DNA from: Flavobacterium sp. M31R6 | Lineage (GTDB): Bacteria > Bacteroidota > Bacteroidia > Flavobacteriales > Flavobacteriaceae | Assembly (NCBI RefSeq): GCF_013284035.1 | Contig: NZ_CP054141.1 | Location: 4,278,001-4,342,000 of the forward strand | Direction: 5' to 3' | DNA length: 64,000 nt | In this document: positions 1 to 7,601 of the stretch, piece by piece | Position numbering within the stretch: the first letter of the stretch is position 1 | Layout: each line of letters opens with the position of its first letter | Notes under the pieces: generated by a model | The model's input: only the letters and a program-made list of their open reading frames with translations | Told to the model about the DNA's origin: nothing | Database searches by the model: none | Program-made: the position numbers and the translations under genes

Positions 1-299
1 TAAATTATGTCCAGTAATTCTGACTCTTCCAATGGAATCAGCATTTCAATTATTCTAAGCAGACTTCCAACATATCTTTCAGTATTTATAGTACTCTCAG
101 TACTCACTTCAATTCCGTCTAAGGCAAATTTTGCTGTTTTAAGCAAATCCATTATCATACAAAACAGGTCTCTATATCCTTGCACATTTATTTCAATAAT
201 GTGTATATCATTTCTTGTTTCTAATGCCGGCTTGAGTAATACAAAATAATGCTCTGGGTTCTCTATGAACTCATTTAATTTGATTTTATCTTTTTCCAT
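1..299 (-). CDS. Hypothetical protein, 3'-truncated by window edge; paralogue of the next gene upstream
   Basis: Reading leftwards from an ATG at 299 gives 99 open codons that run off the left edge. The product begins MEKDKIKLNEF and contains DLLKTAKFALDG and IEMLIPLEESELLD. These align with DLLKTCLNTIYN and IAVQLLPINEGEAFDA in the product of the gene at 321-689, so the two are tandem paralogues. No known domain was recognised. It lies 21 nt downstream of that gene in the same direction and is probably the third cistron of the HEPN-protein operon. An opposite-strand frame here is only a shadow of this gene. Function is unknown; the homology between the two is what the sequence supports. Confidence 0.6.
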   Translation of the reverse strand, partial: MEKDKIKLNEFIENPEHYFVLLKPALETRNDIHIIEINVQGYRDLFCMIMDLLKTAKFALDGIEVSTESTINTERYVGSLLRIIEMLIPLEESELLDII

Positions 300-320
300 A
301 ATCTTTATTTTTATCATTAA

Positions 321-689
321 TTATTTATCCAGTGATAATGTATCAGTCTTTTCAAACTCTTTCGCTTTTAAAACAAACTTATGAACTGCATCAAATGCCT
401 CTCCTTCGTTAATAGGCAATAATTGCACAGCGATTTCTAACAGGGTTTTAAGATGTATTATAGGATTTTCAACCTCTGTTGCGTTTCCATTCTCATGATT
501 ATAAATAGTATTCAGACAGGTTTTTAATAAATCCTGTACCGCAATAAGCATAGAAGAGTATCTGTCAAAGCCTATCTTTGCATTAAACAGATAATTTTTT
601 CTATCATCAGGTTTTAAAGTTGTAAAGTAACCGCATGTGGTTATTTCTTCAATGAAATAGTCTAGATCTTTATTTTTATGTGTTTCCAT
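321..689 (-). CDS. Hypothetical small helical protein of HEPN operon
   Basis: A 122-residue soluble protein without signal peptide or membrane segment, predicted mostly helical. It starts 5 nt after the stop of the HEPN-protein gene, so the two are almost certainly co-transcribed. Its central region (DLLKTCLNTIYN, then LLEIAVQLLPINEGEAFDAVHKF) is shared with the partial gene at 1-299. I do not recognise the family. Because HEPN toxins are often accompanied by a partner that neutralises them, a partner role is possible, but nothing in the sequence proves it. The duplicated neighbour suggests dosage or specificity diversification. Confidence 0.6.
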   Translation of the reverse strand: METHKNKDLDYFIEEITTCGYFTTLKPDDRKNYLFNAKIGFDRYSSMLIAVQDLLKTCLNTIYNHENGNATEVENPIIHLKTLLEIAVQLLPINEGEAFDAVHKFVLKAKEFEKTDTLSLDK

Positions 690-694
690 ATTAT

Positions 695-1558
695 TTATTT
701 TATTATCTCGGGTTCATTTTCAACTTCATTTTGTCGGTTTATTTCATTTTGTATCAAAATCTCCGCTTGGTTTTTAAAATTTTTGCATCTCTCTTCCACT
801 ACCTGATAATATAAATAATCAACATCGTTAGCCTTACTAAAACGTAATGTATTAGGCTGTTGCTTAAGAAGTTTAAATATGGATTTGTCTTCACGGGTTT
901 GTCGGGGGAAAAAGTCTGCAGTTATGGTAGTAAAGTATTCGCAGAGATTAAATAAATACTCCAAGGTAAAATGATTAGGAGTATAGCCTATAAAGACACG
1001 GATCAAAGACAAACAGATTTGCTCCACTATTTGATGAAGAGCAGACATTTTTACTTCATCCGAACTGGAAGAATCATCATCATTATATACCCAGCCCCAG
1101 ATTGTAGCAATATTATTCTTCCTCCATGCTATATAATGCGATGTGGATTTTAAATTCCTTTTTGGAGTTTCGCTAATATTTAAATAAGGAGGCTTGTTAA
1201 TATCTTGAAGTAACAGCTCTGCGTTCTGCATGATCTGCCAAAAGAAAAACTTCTGGTCTTGGCAGAGATCTTTAAGACTCTGTACGTGGTGTATAAGAAC
1301 AGTAGCGGTCAAAGCCCCTTGAGTCTTTGCTTTTATTTTATCACTAATATCACTGCCCGCATTTTCTTTGGTTTCATGTACAAAAACTAAGAGGTATAAA
1401 TGACTATGCTCTTTTTGCAGTTCTTTGTCAGGATAAATTTTCCTGCTCGAACGATAAGCTGTTTCCTGCCTGCCAAAACAATAAATAGCAGATATTTTAA
1501 TGTGCTCAGTAATTACTTCCTTCAACTCTTTTTGCTGTGAAAATTCAATTGCATTCAT
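695..1558 (-). CDS. HEPN-domain protein with degenerate nucleotidyltransferase-like N-terminus
   Basis: A 287-residue protein. Residues 25-70 follow the layout of a minimal nucleotidyltransferase (MNT): IYCFGRQ where IFLFGSR is usual, then HSHLYLLVFV where a DxD-bearing SDIDLLVV is expected. The GS signature and both aspartates are missing, so this half should be catalytically dead. Residues 170-220 (ICLSLIRVFIGYTPNHFTLEYLFNLCEYF region) match the HEPN pattern of Bacteroidota MNT-HEPN proteins, where GYxPxxHxLEYLL is typical. HEPN domains commonly act as RNases or toxins. It is the first cistron of a minus-strand operon with 321-689 and 1-299, and diverges from an XRE regulator 170 bp away. 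Family call fairly firm; activity inferred. Confidence 0.6.
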   Translation of the reverse strand: MNAIEFSQQKELKEVITEHIKISAIYCFGRQETAYRSSRKIYPDKELQKEHSHLYLLVFVHETKENAGSDISDKIKAKTQGALTATVLIHHVQSLKDLCQDQKFFFWQIMQNAELLLQDINKPPYLNISETPKRNLKSTSHYIAWRKNNIATIWGWVYNDDDSSSSDEVKMSALHQIVEQICLSLIRVFIGYTPNHFTLEYLFNLCEYFTTITADFFPRQTREDKSIFKLLKQQPNTLRFSKANDVDYLYYQVVEERCKNFKNQAEILIQNEINRQNEVENEPEIIK

Positions 1559-1629
1559 AATTTTAAATTTTTAGTTAATAATTATTTGAAAAATTGTATT
1601 TTTGTTTAACACAGGCAAGTAAGTGATTA

Positions 1630-1669
1630 CTTGTGCAGTACCGTATCAATTTATCCCGTACCGTACAAG
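1630..1669. promoter_or_regulatory. Candidate operator: direct and inverted repeats upstream of XRE gene
   Basis: GTACCGTA occurs at 1638-1645 and again at 1658-1665, exactly 20 bp apart (two helical turns). The block is also an imperfect dyad, with CTTGT at 1630-1634 mirrored by ACAAG at 1665-1669 and further matches inside. It lies between the divergent HEPN operon and the XRE gene, the expected place for autoregulatory binding. No binding is shown. Confidence 0.4.
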
Positions 1670-1716
1670 ACTATCTCTATATCATACATAGGACTTACTT
1701 TTTTATTCTTAATTAT

Positions 1717-1724
1717 TATCTTTG
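1717..1724 (+). promoter_or_regulatory. Bacteroidota-type -7 element next to start codon (possible leaderless mRNA)
   Basis: TATCTTTG at 1717-1724 fits the Bacteroidota -7 consensus TAnnTTTG. The ATG of the XRE gene begins 5 nt after it, so transcription would start at or inside the start codon, giving a leaderless transcript. No good -33 TTTG was seen. Confidence 0.35.
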
Positions 1725-1728
1725 AGCG

Positions 1729-2121
1729 ATGAGTACATTAACAAAACCAAATCACATAGGACGAAAAATCAGTCGTATTCGTGAATTAAAAGACATGAAA
1801 CAGGAAGCACTGGCGCAGGCTTTAGGAACAAACCAGCAGGCTGTTTCTGTTATGGAAAACAGCGAGACGATAGAAGAAGAAAAACTTATGGAAGTAGCAA
1901 AAGCTTTGGGCGTAAGCGTGGAAGCAATTAAGAATTTTTCAGAAGAAGGTGTGTTTAATTATTTCAATACCTTTAATGAGGCTGTTGCAAATAATAATTT
2001 TGGGCGACAAGACACTTGTAACTTTAATCCACTAGATAAAGTGGTAGAACTTTACGAACGTTTGGTTCAGTCCGAAAAAGATAAAGTCGAATATTTGGAA
2101 AAATTACTAAAAGCGAAATAG
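1729..2121 (+). CDS. XRE-family helix-turn-helix transcriptional regulator
   Basis: A 130-residue protein. Residues 10-65 form an XRE/Cro-type helix-turn-helix: GRKISRIRELKDMKQEALAQ, then the recognition-helix region LGTNQQAVSVMENS and a closing helix ending in ALGVSVEAIKNF. The C-terminus (about 100-130) is a charged helix, VVELYERLVQSEKDKVEYLEKLL, a plausible coiled-coil dimerisation tail common in Bacteroidota members of this family. It diverges from the HEPN operon, and repeats at 1630-1669 suit autoregulation. The ATG at 1729 begins MSTLTKPNHIGRK, a usual N-terminus for the family. A rho-independent terminator follows at 2148. Whether it represses the HEPN operon is inference from position. 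Confidence 0.85.
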   Translation: MSTLTKPNHIGRKISRIRELKDMKQEALAQALGTNQQAVSVMENSETIEEEKLMEVAKALGVSVEAIKNFSEEGVFNYFNTFNEAVANNNFGRQDTCNFNPLDKVVELYERLVQSEKDKVEYLEKLLKAK

Positions 2122-2147
2122 GCTTTTATAAAAGATATATTAATTCC

Positions 2148-2180
2148 AAAAAAGAGGCTCTAAACAGGGTCTCTTTTTTT
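2148..2180 (+). terminator. Rho-independent terminator after XRE gene
   Basis: An AAAAAGAG / CTCTTTTT stem at 2149-2156 and 2171-2178 encloses a 14-nt spacer with further pairing, and ends in a T-run. It lies 27 nt after the XRE stop. Confidence 0.7.
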
Positions 2181-2231
2181 GTTTGAGAATACTTTTACTT
2201 TATATTGCAATCATAATAAAAGACTAACAAA

Positions 2232-2489
2232 ATGGATAAAACTATTAAACTCCGTGTGAAAAAGGAAATTGGCAATGAGGAAGAGCTTAAAGTATTGAAA
2301 CTAAAAGGTGCACTAATTGTTAAGAAGTACACTGAAATAATTCACATTTCTGATGAAAATGAAGACTTTTATCTTAACTCATTTTCTTCTTCACCAGCCC
2401 ACAAAAAAGAAGTTGTAGATTTTATACTGGATTATATTTCAAATCATAATCTTACAGATACTATTACTCTAGTTAGCGCAAAAAATTAG
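2232..2489 (+). CDS. Small hypothetical protein
   Basis: An 85-residue acidic/lysine-rich protein starting MDKTIKLRVKKEIG, without signal peptide, cysteine motif or recognisable domain. It starts 50 nt after the XRE terminator, so it probably has its own promoter. Codon use resembles its neighbours. The family is not recognised; the open frame is complete and in line with surrounding small genes, but it could be non-coding. Confidence 0.45.
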   Translation: MDKTIKLRVKKEIGNEEELKVLKLKGALIVKKYTEIIHISDENEDFYLNSFSSSPAHKKEVVDFILDYISNHNLTDTITLVSAKN

Positions 2490-2958
2490 ACAGTTTTTGA
2501 TTACCATTATTCCCTATAGATCTCCCAAAAATCTTCCTGAAAAGAGTCAGAATTTTGTGGATTTTAAAAGTAGTATTGTTTGAAAAGTACGTTTCTTTTC
2601 TTTGATTTGTTCATTTGATTTAAGGAAACGTCCACTTTTAAATAATCATTAAAAAATGATTATTAGAGCTTTTTTGCTAAACAACTTTGCTTATAGCGTC
2701 TTAAACCCTTATAATCTTATAAATTAATATTCCTAGATTGGATCTCAAAATAATACTTCTATTTAAATTACGACTTAACACATAATTACTTATTTCTTTT
2801 TAGAATAAAATTGTTCTAAAAAAGTTGTGGAAATTTCAATTGAAATAAAAAAATAATGGATTCCTATTTTGAAAACAATTTACATGTTTGGGTTACCTTT
2901 TATGAAATTCGGTATTAATTGAAAAAGTTAGATCTGAAATCCATAAAAAGAAGAAAAC
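2490..2958. other. Intergenic stretch with hairpins and a promoter-like element
   Basis: This 469-bp stretch has no convincing gene. It contains a 10-bp perfect hairpin (AATAATCATT at 2641-2650 with AATGATTATT at 2655-2664) followed by T-rich DNA, which may end transcripts from 2232. Just upstream an imperfect dyad pairs AAAAGT..CGTTTC near 2582 with GAAACGT..ACTTTT near 2623. At its right end is the first GGGTTACC-type promoter element (2887-2919). Confidence 0.5.
2887..2919 (+). promoter_or_regulatory. GGGTTACC-type promoter element, copy 1
   Basis: TTTGGGTTACCTTTT at 2887-2901 is followed by TATTAAT at 2913-2919, 39 nt before the ATG at 2959. The same two-block arrangement occurs at 3597-3630 (plus), 9399-9367 (minus) and 15330-15298 (minus). 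Conserved spacing and location suggest -35 and -10 elements of an alternative sigma factor, the obvious candidate being the ECF sigma at 13563-14192. Confidence 0.55.
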
Positions 2959-3414
2959 ATGAGCAACACAACAATTATTTTAGACAGAGAATATTTTACA
3001 GCAGAAATCACTAAAGCATTTTTATACGATTTGGAAATTGCATGTAAAACGATGGAGCCAGTTTTGTTTGCAAAGCTTTTCATTACTTATGATTTATCCT
3101 TTGTGGAAGATTATAAGGAAGTTTTAAGCACTATTTTAAGCCGTATGGAAAGTTGGAACAACCTGCATAAAGAAACAGAACTACTAGGCGTGAAACAATT
3201 CGATTCGAAATGCATGTTTTGTAAAATTGGGAAAACAGTAAAAGCGTATCGTTGGACTTACAAATACACAAAGGATTTAAAATATAAAAATGTAATTTTT
3301 GGCCTGTCCATAGCATTTTATTTCGACTTTGATGAAGACCGATTAATAGAGTTTGGTGTTTGTAATGGCTTTTTGGATAAAGAAGAAATGAACAAGCTAA
3401 ACTCCCTTGGATAA
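2959..3414 (+). CDS. Hypothetical protein with CxxC motif
   Basis: A 151-residue soluble protein of unknown family. It contains a CMFC pair near residue 90 followed by a basic KIGKTVKAYRWTYKYTK stretch, then an FDFDEDRLIEFGVCNGF segment near the end. The CxxC could bind metal or form a disulfide, but no second pair is present. It is preceded at 39 nt by copy 1 of the GGGTTACC-type promoter element and followed within 30 nt by the remnant of a second gene (3442-3570). The arrangement mirrors the promoter-gene-gene cassette at 3597-4549, so the two cassettes probably arose by duplication or share control. Confidence 0.55.
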   Translation: MSNTTIILDREYFTAEITKAFLYDLEIACKTMEPVLFAKLFITYDLSFVEDYKEVLSTILSRMESWNNLHKETELLGVKQFDSKCMFCKIGKTVKAYRWTYKYTKDLKYKNVIFGLSIAFYFDFDEDRLIEFGVCNGFLDKEEMNKLNSLG

Positions 3415-3441
3415 CCACATTTAAATTACCCAACAAATTAT

Positions 3442-3570
3442 ATAAAAACATCTTTTAATCATCCCGAAGAAGATAAAAACAATAGCCTTCCAATTACGGC
3501 TCCAACCTTTAATGTTCAAGCAACAATTGGGTTGATAAAAGGTTATTCCAAACTTAATTGCTTTCGATAA
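3442..3570 (+). pseudogene. Start-less, truncated paralogue of the gene at 4118-4549
   Basis: Translating from ATA at 3442 gives IKTSFNHPEEDKNN then ITAPTFNVQATIGLIKGYS before a stop at 3568-3570. It lines up with the N-terminus of the protein at 4118 (MKTSLIHFLKYKNKN, ITVQTFTAQATIGLIKGYS), including the position of the initiator, here ATA instead of ATG. After GYS the reading frame is lost, with nucleotide similarity continuing briefly. This is a decayed second copy, not a functional gene. It occupies the second-gene position of the cassette driven by promoter copy 1. Confidence 0.7.
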
Positions 3571-3596
3571 AGTGGTAAAGGATAAAAGATAATATT

Positions 3597-3630
3597 TTTG
3601 GGTTACCTTTTCTTGTATTTTGCTATTAAT
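3597..3630 (+). promoter_or_regulatory. GGGTTACC-type promoter element, copy 2
   Basis: TTTGGGTTACCTTTT at 3597-3611 is identical over 15 nt to copy 1 and is followed by TATTAAT at 3624-3630 (spacing one base longer). The downstream gene starts at 3707, giving a leader of roughly 70 nt. Confidence 0.55.
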
Positions 3631-3706
3631 CGATAAGAAAACAATTGAATTGTTAATTTGAGCACAAATAACTTATGATGTTTTCATTAAAAACCAAACT
3701 ATTTGT

Positions 3707-4111
3707 ATGAATATAGAAAATATACATCTGGCCTTTCTAAATACAACTTTTAGAATCCTGAGCATTCCCATAATTGATGTAAGAATCGCTAAAACAATAC
3801 CAGAATTAAATTATTTGAATTCTTGGGTATTCCTCACAGCTAGGAATCCATTACCGAAAATTCTTTCTGAGGCAGAAAATAAACGTAGAAATTTAGAATT
3901 AGAGGAAGATATCATGGCTTTGGACTTACAATATAAAATAGGCGTAGGTATTTCCGAAGATAAAAAATGGCAAGAAGATAGTTTTTTCATAGAAAATTGT
4001 ACAGAAGAAAAAGCCAATGAATTGGCAATAAAGTATGGTCAATTAGCATTTGTATGTGGAGAAAGAAATAAACCTGTTTCGCTAGTTTATACTCAAAAAT
4101 ATAACTTTTAA
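3707..4111 (+). CDS. DUF3293-family protein
   Basis: A 134-residue protein with the pattern of DUF3293: VFLTARNPLPK near the start (family typically FITAWNP), EAENKRRNLELEEDI, a W..DSFFIENCTEEKANELA segment, and KYGQLAFVCGERNKPVSLVYT at the end (family: FGQxA). The domain has no established function. It is under promoter copy 2 and sits 6 nt upstream of the gene at 4118, so they are a two-gene operon. No signal peptide; cytoplasmic location is expected. Confidence 0.65.
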   Translation: MNIENIHLAFLNTTFRILSIPIIDVRIAKTIPELNYLNSWVFLTARNPLPKILSEAENKRRNLELEEDIMALDLQYKIGVGISEDKKWQEDSFFIENCTEEKANELAIKYGQLAFVCGERNKPVSLVYTQKYNF

Positions 4112-4117
4112 ATTGTT

Positions 4118-4549
4118 ATGAAAACATCATTAATTCATTTCCTAAAATATAAAAATAAAAACATTTCAATTACAGTACAAACTTTTACAGCCCAAGCAAC
4201 CATTGGACTAATTAAAGGCTATTCGAATGAATTGATCTCAATTAGCGATTTCAAAATGGCATTATTGACAGCTCAGAAACAAATAAAAACGGAGTTCGAC
4301 GTTGTTTTGAGTACTAAAATAACGACATGCGAAATTGTTTGTTTAGGACAGGAAGAGCTCTCCGTTTCTTTGGATTTTATTCAATATCCAAAATTCCAAA
4401 TTGAGGAAACAGTGCTGAAAAAAGCGATTATCCGTTTGATAGAAATTTTGATGGAACTGCTCCAGCAAAACAGAGTGGTAATCGTCTTTTCAGACGAAAC
4501 CATTATGTTAGAACAATCCGAAATGATTGATCCAAATATTACACTCTAA
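4118..4549 (+). CDS. Hypothetical protein (intact copy of the 3442 relic)
   Basis: A 143-residue soluble protein beginning MKTSLIHFLKYKNKN, with no recognised domain and no signal peptide. The N-terminal 40 residues are also encoded by the relic at 3442-3570. It starts 6 nt after the DUF3293 gene and should be co-transcribed from promoter copy 2. The C-terminal half is rich in hydrophobic residues (AIIRLIEILMELLQQNRVVIVF region) and may be a packed helix rather than a membrane segment. Function unknown. Confidence 0.55.
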   Translation: MKTSLIHFLKYKNKNISITVQTFTAQATIGLIKGYSNELISISDFKMALLTAQKQIKTEFDVVLSTKITTCEIVCLGQEELSVSLDFIQYPKFQIEETVLKKAIIRLIEILMELLQQNRVVIVFSDETIMLEQSEMIDPNITL

Positions 4550-4822
4550 ATTTAAAAGTAAAGATATTCTATTATCAAAAAAGTAAAAACCTACAATCTA
4601 TCAGGTTGGAAATTAATAGAGGATTATATTTAGTTGAACCCTCCAATGTGAAATCCGATCGATATCAGGAAATATAACAAATTGTTAAAGAGTTTTTGAG
4701 TGTAATTAGAAGATTTTGAGCCTTTTTATTCAGTGATGTTGAATTTAGAAATTTTGTCAAAAAATACAATCTAAAAATTAGATTATATATTAATATTCGG
4801 TACTTTTAAAAACACTAAACTC

Positions 4823-4984
4823 ATGCTGATACAAGATAAAATAGAACTTTACGAGAAACTGGAAAAGTATTTGCTCAACGAAGGAATTGATATATTTAAA
4901 GAAGAAAAAAAGCAGATTCAAAAAGAAATAACAAAAGCAGATCCTTCTTTAACAGAATGTAATAACCTGTTAAAGAACAAGTAG
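4823..4984 (+). CDS. 53-residue protein heading the PLD-J/LRR operon
   Basis: An ATG at 4823 opens a 53-codon frame (MLIQDKIELYEKLEKYLL, later FKEEKKQIQKEITKAD) ending at 4982-4984. It is highly charged and predicted helical or coiled-coil. The stop lies 15 nt before the start of the PLD-J gene on the same strand. Lysine/glutamate composition resembles that gene's coiled-coil middle. Coding status rests on the complete frame, the charged amphipathic composition and the tight spacing; no family is recognised. It could be a small partner or regulator of the downstream nuclease-like protein. Confidence 0.45.
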   Translation: MLIQDKIELYEKLEKYLLNEGIDIFKEEKKQIQKEITKADPSLTECNNLLKNK

Positions 4985-4999
4985 TCCTAAAACAAGAAT

Positions 5000-6427
5000 A
5001 TGAAATCACAAGCATACTTCGAAAAAATACATAAACAAATTGAAATCCGATTGCAAGAAGCTGATACAAGTATTCGCCTTGCTGTAGCCTGGTTTACTGA
5101 CCAAAGATTATTTCAATTAATTTGTGAAAAAGCAAAAAGTGGAGTTGATGTGGAATTAATAATTGCTAATCATGAGATAAATCAAGATAGTAACATTAAT
5201 TTCAGACAACTGAAAGAAAGTGGGGGACATGTTTATTGGATAGGTACAGGCTATAGATATGAAGCTTTAATGCATAATAAATTCTGTATAATTGACAATC
5301 ATGTTCTTATTACAGGCTCTTATAATTGGACACAAAAAGCAAAGTCAAATCACGAAAGTATTACCGTTATTGAAGATGATGATAATTTAATATTAGATTT
5401 TAATCAGGAATTTGATAAAATCATCAATAAGTATTTCAACAAAGAAAATACTGAAGTCGATTGGGGAAAGGTTATTATCCGATTAGAAACCTTGCTAAAT
5501 GTTATTCGATTGGAAGACGAAGAAGATATAAATTATCAGTCTGATAAAATCAAAAGTTTATTACCCAAAAAAGCAGATGATGAAAAAATAACTACAATTA
5601 TTTCGATTCTAAATCTTTGTAAAAAGAGAGAATATAGTAATGCTGTGAATGCAATTCAAGAATTTACTCGGAAATACAAACAAATAGCAATTTACAATGA
5701 TCCTATGGTTCCGGCTTTGCAATTGGAAATTAGAGGATTGGAATTCCAAGTTTCAAGTTTAGAGGATGAAAAAACAGATATAGAAAAACTTATCTCTGGC
5801 TACCAATCTGAGTACAATATACAGCTTGGTGATTTGATTAAAAAAATACTTCTTCTAAAAAAACAATTGGCAAAATACGATGTTGAACAAGACAAAAATA
5901 ACGAGGAAAAACAAAAAGAATACGATGAAGCATCCAATGATTACGATGATTTTTCCAAAGCACATGAAGAAAATTTAAAAGGGCCAAAACCATTTGAACT
6001 TACAGAGGATAAGCTAAAAGAGCTAAAACAAAACTACCGTAGAGCAACCAAACTGTGTCACCCAGATAAAGTAACCGATGAACAAAAAGAACAAGCACAA
6101 AGAGTTTTTACAGAACTAAAAACAGCCTACGACAATAATGATCTTGAAAAAGTAAATGATATATTAACAAACCTTGAAAAAGGAATTTTTAAATCACAGG
6201 GAGAAACCATTACCCAAAAAGACAAATTGCTTATAGTAAAACAGGAATTAGAATTAAAAAGAAAAGCATTGGAAGAAGCTCTTCACAAATTAAAATTAAG
6301 CGATACATATCAAAAAATTTCGAATTTGGATGATTGGGAAACTCATTTTCTAAACTCTAAACAAAAATATGCCAGTGTCTTGGAAGCTTTAAAAAATAAA
6401 TACGAAAAAGTCAGTTATGGAGAATAA
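5000..6427 (+). CDS. Phospholipase D-like nuclease fused to coiled coil and J-domain
   Basis: A 475-residue protein. Residues 1-145 form a single PLD-like domain with one HKD motif, HNKFCIID (His92, Lys94, Asp99) followed by ITGSYNWT at 104-111, as in Nuc/FAM83-like phosphodiesterases that work as dimers. Residues 240-320 are coiled coil. Around 335-390 is a J-domain-like segment, NYRRATKLCHPDKVT, with the diagnostic HPD at 354-356, then more helix to the end. J-domains recruit Hsp70; PLD nucleases cut DNA or RNA phosphodiesters. Its stop overlaps the start of the LRR gene by 11 nt, indicating translational coupling. A fusion of these two activities is uncommon and suggests a conflict or quality-control role, which is inference. 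Confidence 0.8.
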   Translation: MKSQAYFEKIHKQIEIRLQEADTSIRLAVAWFTDQRLFQLICEKAKSGVDVELIIANHEINQDSNINFRQLKESGGHVYWIGTGYRYEALMHNKFCIIDNHVLITGSYNWTQKAKSNHESITVIEDDDNLILDFNQEFDKIINKYFNKENTEVDWGKVIIRLETLLNVIRLEDEEDINYQSDKIKSLLPKKADDEKITTIISILNLCKKREYSNAVNAIQEFTRKYKQIAIYNDPMVPALQLEIRGLEFQVSSLEDEKTDIEKLISGYQSEYNIQLGDLIKKILLLKKQLAKYDVEQDKNNEEKQKEYDEASNDYDDFSKAHEENLKGPKPFELTEDKLKELKQNYRRATKLCHPDKVTDEQKEQAQRVFTELKTAYDNNDLEKVNDILTNLEKGIFKSQGETITQKDKLLIVKQELELKRKALEEALHKLKLSDTYQKISNLDDWETHFLNSKQKYASVLEALKNKYEKVSYGE

Positions 6428-7601
6428 CAAGAATCAAATAATTCCAATTAATAACTCCCTGGCTAATTTTGAAAGACAGATTACTATTGGAGAGAAATTA
6501 TTAGGGTTATTAAACGTAGATAGCGATAATCTTATATACGAAGACAGCCAGAGAGGGGCATCCGCCCGAAAAGAATGGTTTAATAGTCTGGATGACAAAT
6601 GGAAATATTTGCTTGGAGTTGAAAAAGCCCAATCAGATACTGAATTGCTACAGATTTTGAGAAATTTGGCTGTGTTAGATTTGACTGAAAAGTTAATAAT
6701 TGATCTTACTCCATTGAAAGATTTAACTAAATTGACAGACTTAAAATTAAATCAAAATGAAATATTTGACGTTACTCCTTTGAAAGATTTAACCAAATTG
6801 ACAGTGTTAGATTTGAGTGGAAATACTAGGCATGGTGGTATACGTGATCTTACGCCATTGAAAAATTTATGCAATTTGTCCGACTTAAAATTGAGTCATC
6901 TTAGTATAATTGATATTACTCCATTGAAAGCGTTGACCAATTTGACCAATTTAGATTTGAGTAAAAATAAAATAGTTGATGTTTCACCATTGAATGTTTT
7001 GACCAATTTGACTGTTTTAGATTTGTATCAAAATAAAATAATTGATGTTTCACCATTGAAAGCTTTGACCAATTTGACTGTGTTAGATTTGAGTTATAAT
7101 AATAAATATGATGATTATAAATATAATCAAATTGATTTTACACCATTGAAAGCTTTGACCAATTTGACTCGCTTGAGTTTGTCCAAGACCCAAATAATTG
7201 ATGTTACACCATTGAATGTTTTAACCAATTTAACTAGATTAGATTTGTATTATAATAAAATAGTTGATGTTTCTCCATTGGAAGCTTTGACCAATTTGAC
7301 TAAATTAGATTTGTATGATAATCAAATAATTGATGTTAGCCCGTTGAAAGCTTTGACCAATTTGACTGAATTAAATTTAAGTAATAATAAAATAGTTGAT
7401 GTTTCACCACTGAAATCTTTGACCAATTTAACTCGGTTAAGATTGGAATGTAAACAAATAATTGATCTTACACCATTGAAAGCTTTGACCAATTTGATTA
7501 TGATACATTTAAATGATAATCAAATTAATGATACTTCACAATTAAGAGAATTGACTAAAATTACTGGTTTAAAAATATACTACTCCAATATTGGAAATTA
7601 G
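6417..7601 (+). CDS. Leucine-rich-repeat protein coupled to the PLD-J protein
   Basis: A 394-residue protein without signal peptide. Residues 1-83 are a helical N-terminal region containing EWFNSLDDKWKYLLG, a W..L...WK motif common before LRRs in Bacteroidota cytoplasmic LRR proteins. From about residue 84 there are thirteen LRRs plus a partial one, mostly 22 residues with consensus LTxLDLxxNxIxDVSPLKALTN. Two repeats carry insertions (about 4 and 8 residues). The DNA copies are unusually alike (ccattgaaagctttgaccaa recurs), pointing to recent repeat expansion or conversion. The ATG lies inside the end of the PLD-J gene, so the pair is probably one functional unit; the LRR may be the sensing or scaffolding partner. 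Confidence 0.85.
   Translation: MENNKNQIIPINNSLANFERQITIGEKLLGLLNVDSDNLIYEDSQRGASARKEWFNSLDDKWKYLLGVEKAQSDTELLQILRNLAVLDLTEKLIIDLTPLKDLTKLTDLKLNQNEIFDVTPLKDLTKLTVLDLSGNTRHGGIRDLTPLKNLCNLSDLKLSHLSIIDITPLKALTNLTNLDLSKNKIVDVSPLNVLTNLTVLDLYQNKIIDVSPLKALTNLTVLDLSYNNKYDDYKYNQIDFTPLKALTNLTRLSLSKTQIIDVTPLNVLTNLTRLDLYYNKIVDVSPLEALTNLTKLDLYDNQIIDVSPLKALTNLTELNLSNNKIVDVSPLKSLTNLTRLRLECKQIIDLTPLKALTNLIMIHLNDNQINDTSQLRELTKITGLKIYYSNIGN

Noticed and set aside
7..249. Plus-strand frame of 80 residues at the left edge.
   Set aside because: It is the complement of a minus-strand frame whose protein aligns with its upstream neighbour; composition of the plus product is that of a shadow.
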